Shown one piece after another: positions 36,699 through 38,316 of a stretch of DNA of 38,316 bases (its first letter is position 1; each line of letters starts with the position of its first letter). This stretch comes from Acinetobacter sp. (GTDB taxonomy: Bacteria; Pseudomonadota; Gammaproteobacteria; Pseudomonadales; Moraxellaceae). The stretch covers positions 1 to 38,316 of the forward strand of contig SSHE01000004.1 in assembly GCA_008017315.1 (NCBI GenBank), given 5' to 3'. The position numbers and the translations under genes are program-made. The notes below the pieces were generated by a model. It was not told the origin of the DNA. It saw only the letters and a program-made list of their open reading frames with translations, and made no database searches.

Positions 36699-38180
36699 AT
36701 GCAGCAATATGCCAAACGTCGTGCAGTGTATCATAGTCAGGCCGTACAAGCATGGGAGAAACGCTGGTTTGCTGCAGGCAATTCGTCCTATGGTTTGATG
36801 CAACAAGCAGCTTTAGCCATGACCATACAGATTGAGCAGGCATTAGCAGACCAGCAATTGCAGGATGCAGCGATATTGATTTGGTGTGGGCAAGGTAATA
36901 ATGGCGGAGATGGTTATGTGCTTGCCCAATATTTAAAACAGCAAAATATTCAGGTGGCAGTGTATGCCCCAGCATCGCCACAAAGCCCTGATGCCACGCT
37001 GGCGTATCAGGCGGCAATACAGGCAGGGGTAACCATTTATAGCGATTATCCACAATCTCATTATGCTGTACATATTGATGCCTTATTTGGCATAGGCTTA
37101 AATCGGGCGTTGAATGCAGCGGCACAACAACAGATTGCAAAATTGAATGCACAAGCAGGCTTTAAAATTGCACTGGATATTCCAAGTGGTTTAAATCCTG
37201 ATACAGGAATGCCTTCGCCTGTGGCAGTGTATGCCGATTTAACTTTAGCGGTGATGGGGCTGAAAACAGGTATGTTGATTGGACAAGCCTCATTGTATGT
37301 TGGTCAAGTAGTTGAATTGCCTTTAATTCCTATTGATGATGAATTGCAGGTTTGTGCTTATTGGGATGAGCGACAACCCATATTGCCAACACGTCAGGCA
37401 ACACAGCACAAGGGCAGTTTTGGGCATGTGCTGGTGGTGGGTGGTCATGCCGAAATGGGCGGTGCGGTGATGATGTCGGCAGAGGCGGCATTTCACACAG
37501 GGGCAGGCAAGGTGAGTGTAGCGTGCCATGCAGGGCATTATCAGGCGATTTTGGCACGTTCACCCAATGTGATGATCAAGGATATTGATGCCTTAAATCA
37601 ACAGGAGATTGAGCAATTACTCAAGTCAATGCAAGCGGTGTGTTTTGGTATGGGGTTGGGGCGTGATGCGTGGGCAGAATATACTTATCAGCAATGGTTT
37701 GATATTTTAAATCGTCAGATGGATTTAGCTGTGATTTTGGATGCTGATGCGTTATGGTTTTTGGCACAATATCCAACACGATTACATCCACAGATTTATG
37801 CAACGCCACACCCAGCCGAAGCTGCACGTTTATTGGGCTGTGCGGTACAGGAGGTTGAACAGAATCGTATTGCAGCCATCCAGCAATTACAGCAGCAATA
37901 TGGTGGGCAATGGGTACTCAAGGGTGCAGGTTCATTAACGCTGCAACATGGGCAATTGGATATTTGTGCTTTTGGTAATGCAGGTATGGCAACAGCTGGT
38001 ATGGGTGATGTGTTATCGGGGATGATCGCAGGGTTAAAAGCTCAATTTGCCGATCAAGTGGCACTGGCTGAAATGGTGGCGTTACACGCTTTGGCAGGGG
38101 ATCGACTAGCACAGCAGGGCATACGAGGGATTCAGGCACATCAAATGCCGCAAGCGATTTATCAGGTGGTGAATGGGTGA
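36699..38180 (+). CDS. nnr: Bifunctional NAD(P)H-hydrate epimerase/ADP-dependent dehydratase
   Basis: Repairs NADH and NADPH damaged by hydration: the epimerase interconverts the R and S hydrates and the dehydratase restores the cofactor using ADP. The 493-residue protein is a fusion. The YjeF N-terminal domain (about 1-215) has IWCGQGNNGGDGYVLAQYL and IPSGLNPDTG. The ribokinase-like C-terminal domain (about 225-493) has GSFGHVLVVGGHAEMGGAV, an ATPHPAEAARLL motif, LKGAGS and the catalytic GNAGMATAGMGDVLSG. I use ATG 36699, preceded by GGGGGA, over TTG 36681. It is next to queG, as in other gamma-proteobacteria. Confidence 0.95.
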   Translation: MQQYAKRRAVYHSQAVQAWEKRWFAAGNSSYGLMQQAALAMTIQIEQALADQQLQDAAILIWCGQGNNGGDGYVLAQYLKQQNIQVAVYAPASPQSPDATLAYQAAIQAGVTIYSDYPQSHYAVHIDALFGIGLNRALNAAAQQQIAKLNAQAGFKIALDIPSGLNPDTGMPSPVAVYADLTLAVMGLKTGMLIGQASLYVGQVVELPLIPIDDELQVCAYWDERQPILPTRQATQHKGSFGHVLVVGGHAEMGGAVMMSAEAAFHTGAGKVSVACHAGHYQAILARSPNVMIKDIDALNQQEIEQLLKSMQAVCFGMGLGRDAWAEYTYQQWFDILNRQMDLAVILDADALWFLAQYPTRLHPQIYATPHPAEAARLLGCAVQEVEQNRIAAIQQLQQQYGGQWVLKGAGSLTLQHGQLDICAFGNAGMATAGMGDVLSGMIAGLKAQFADQVALAEMVALHALAGDRLAQQGIRGIQAHQMPQAIYQVVNG

Positions 38181-38183
38181 TAA

Positions 38184-38208
38184 GAAAGTGGGCATTTAGC
38201 CCACTTTC
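38184..38208. terminator. Hairpin between nnr and dapC-like gene
   Basis: A perfect 10-bp stem (GAAAGTGGGC with GCCCACTTTC, 5-base loop) lies just after the nnr stop codon and before the convergent partial gene. The U-tract is poor on both strands. Confidence 0.6.
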
Positions 38209-38217
38209 CTGTATATA

Positions 38218-38316
38218 TTATAGAATACTCTTTAACCGACTCACCACTTCTTCACATTGGGCGATACTGGCAACCAAAGCCATACGCACATGATTTTCCC
38301 CGGGATTGCCTTGAGC
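38218..38316 (-). CDS. dapC: Aminotransferase C-terminus, succinyldiaminopimelate transaminase-like (partial)
   Basis: The last 32 codons of a minus-strand gene enter from the right edge. The peptide (AQGNPGENHVRMALVAS, then SRLKSIL before TAA) contains the NPGENHVRMALVA motif of class I/II aminotransferases, with the Arg that binds the substrate carboxylate. The wording is closest to DapC, which makes N-succinyl-LL-diaminopimelate for lysine and peptidoglycan synthesis. With only 32 residues, a related PLP-dependent aminotransferase cannot be excluded. Confidence 0.65.
   Translation of the reverse strand, partial: AQGNPGENHVRMALVASIAQCEEVVSRLKSIL

Overview
This window looks like a chromosomal segment of a gamma-proteobacterium of the Moraxellaceae, most likely Acinetobacter or a near relative. 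The grounds are low-to-moderate GC, protein sequences such as ProB, Vfr, RpsB, AhpC and Icd that read like the Acinetobacter versions, and several gamma-proteobacterial neighbourhoods (map/rpsB-tsf, crp-like gene/OsmC gene, rluE/icd, queG/nnr). The genus is inferred from remembered protein families, not from a search. Nearly everything is core housekeeping DNA. I see no prophage, insertion sequence, CRISPR array, rRNA or tRNA gene.

Layout. 1-543: gene-free, with an inverted pair of REP-like palindromes and a flanking imperfect direct repeat. 544-2943: a PACE-family drug/proton efflux protein, then an unidentified 321-residue protein paired with a histone-deacetylase-fold enzyme. 3105-5537: obg and proB. 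5592-10768: trmB, ahpF, fdxA, a glutathione transferase, ruvC and fxsA, with alternating strands and hairpins between convergent pairs. 10820-14375: a Vfr/CRP-type regulator divergent from an OsmC-like gene, then rluE divergent from icd. 14517-14975: a small exported protein. 15008-17260 (minus): aroQ-accB-accC. 17503-18877 (minus): a complete tusDCBE sulfur relay with overlapping genes. 18996-19559 (minus): ahpC. 19912-24987: hrpA, carrying an in-frame palindromic repeat insertion, and a FabH-like ketosynthase. 25196-27951: an M16 zinc protease gene broken by an apparent single-base deletion. 28003-31329: a DUF3144 gene, map, and the divergent rpsB-tsf operon. 31441-35004: a small basic protein, a DUF962/Mpo1-like protein, mtgA and ppk1. 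35138-38180: a small cysteine-containing protein preceded by a perfect CRP-type palindrome, then queG divergent from the bifunctional nnr gene. The last 99 bases hold the 3' end of a dapC-like aminotransferase gene.

Functional themes. Peroxide defence (ahpF, ahpC, OsmC-like protein; the ahp genes lie about 11 kb apart), tRNA modification (trmB, tusDCBE, queG), translation (rpsB, tsf, map, rluE, obg), fatty-acid synthesis (accB, accC, FabH-like), and stress or nutrient signalling (ppk1, Vfr-like regulator). There is no convincing wholly new multi-gene system. The points most worth a second look are the repeat inside hrpA, the frameshifted protease gene, the CRP-type site with no known target, the HDAC/unknown pair, and the structured RNA between rpsB and tsf.
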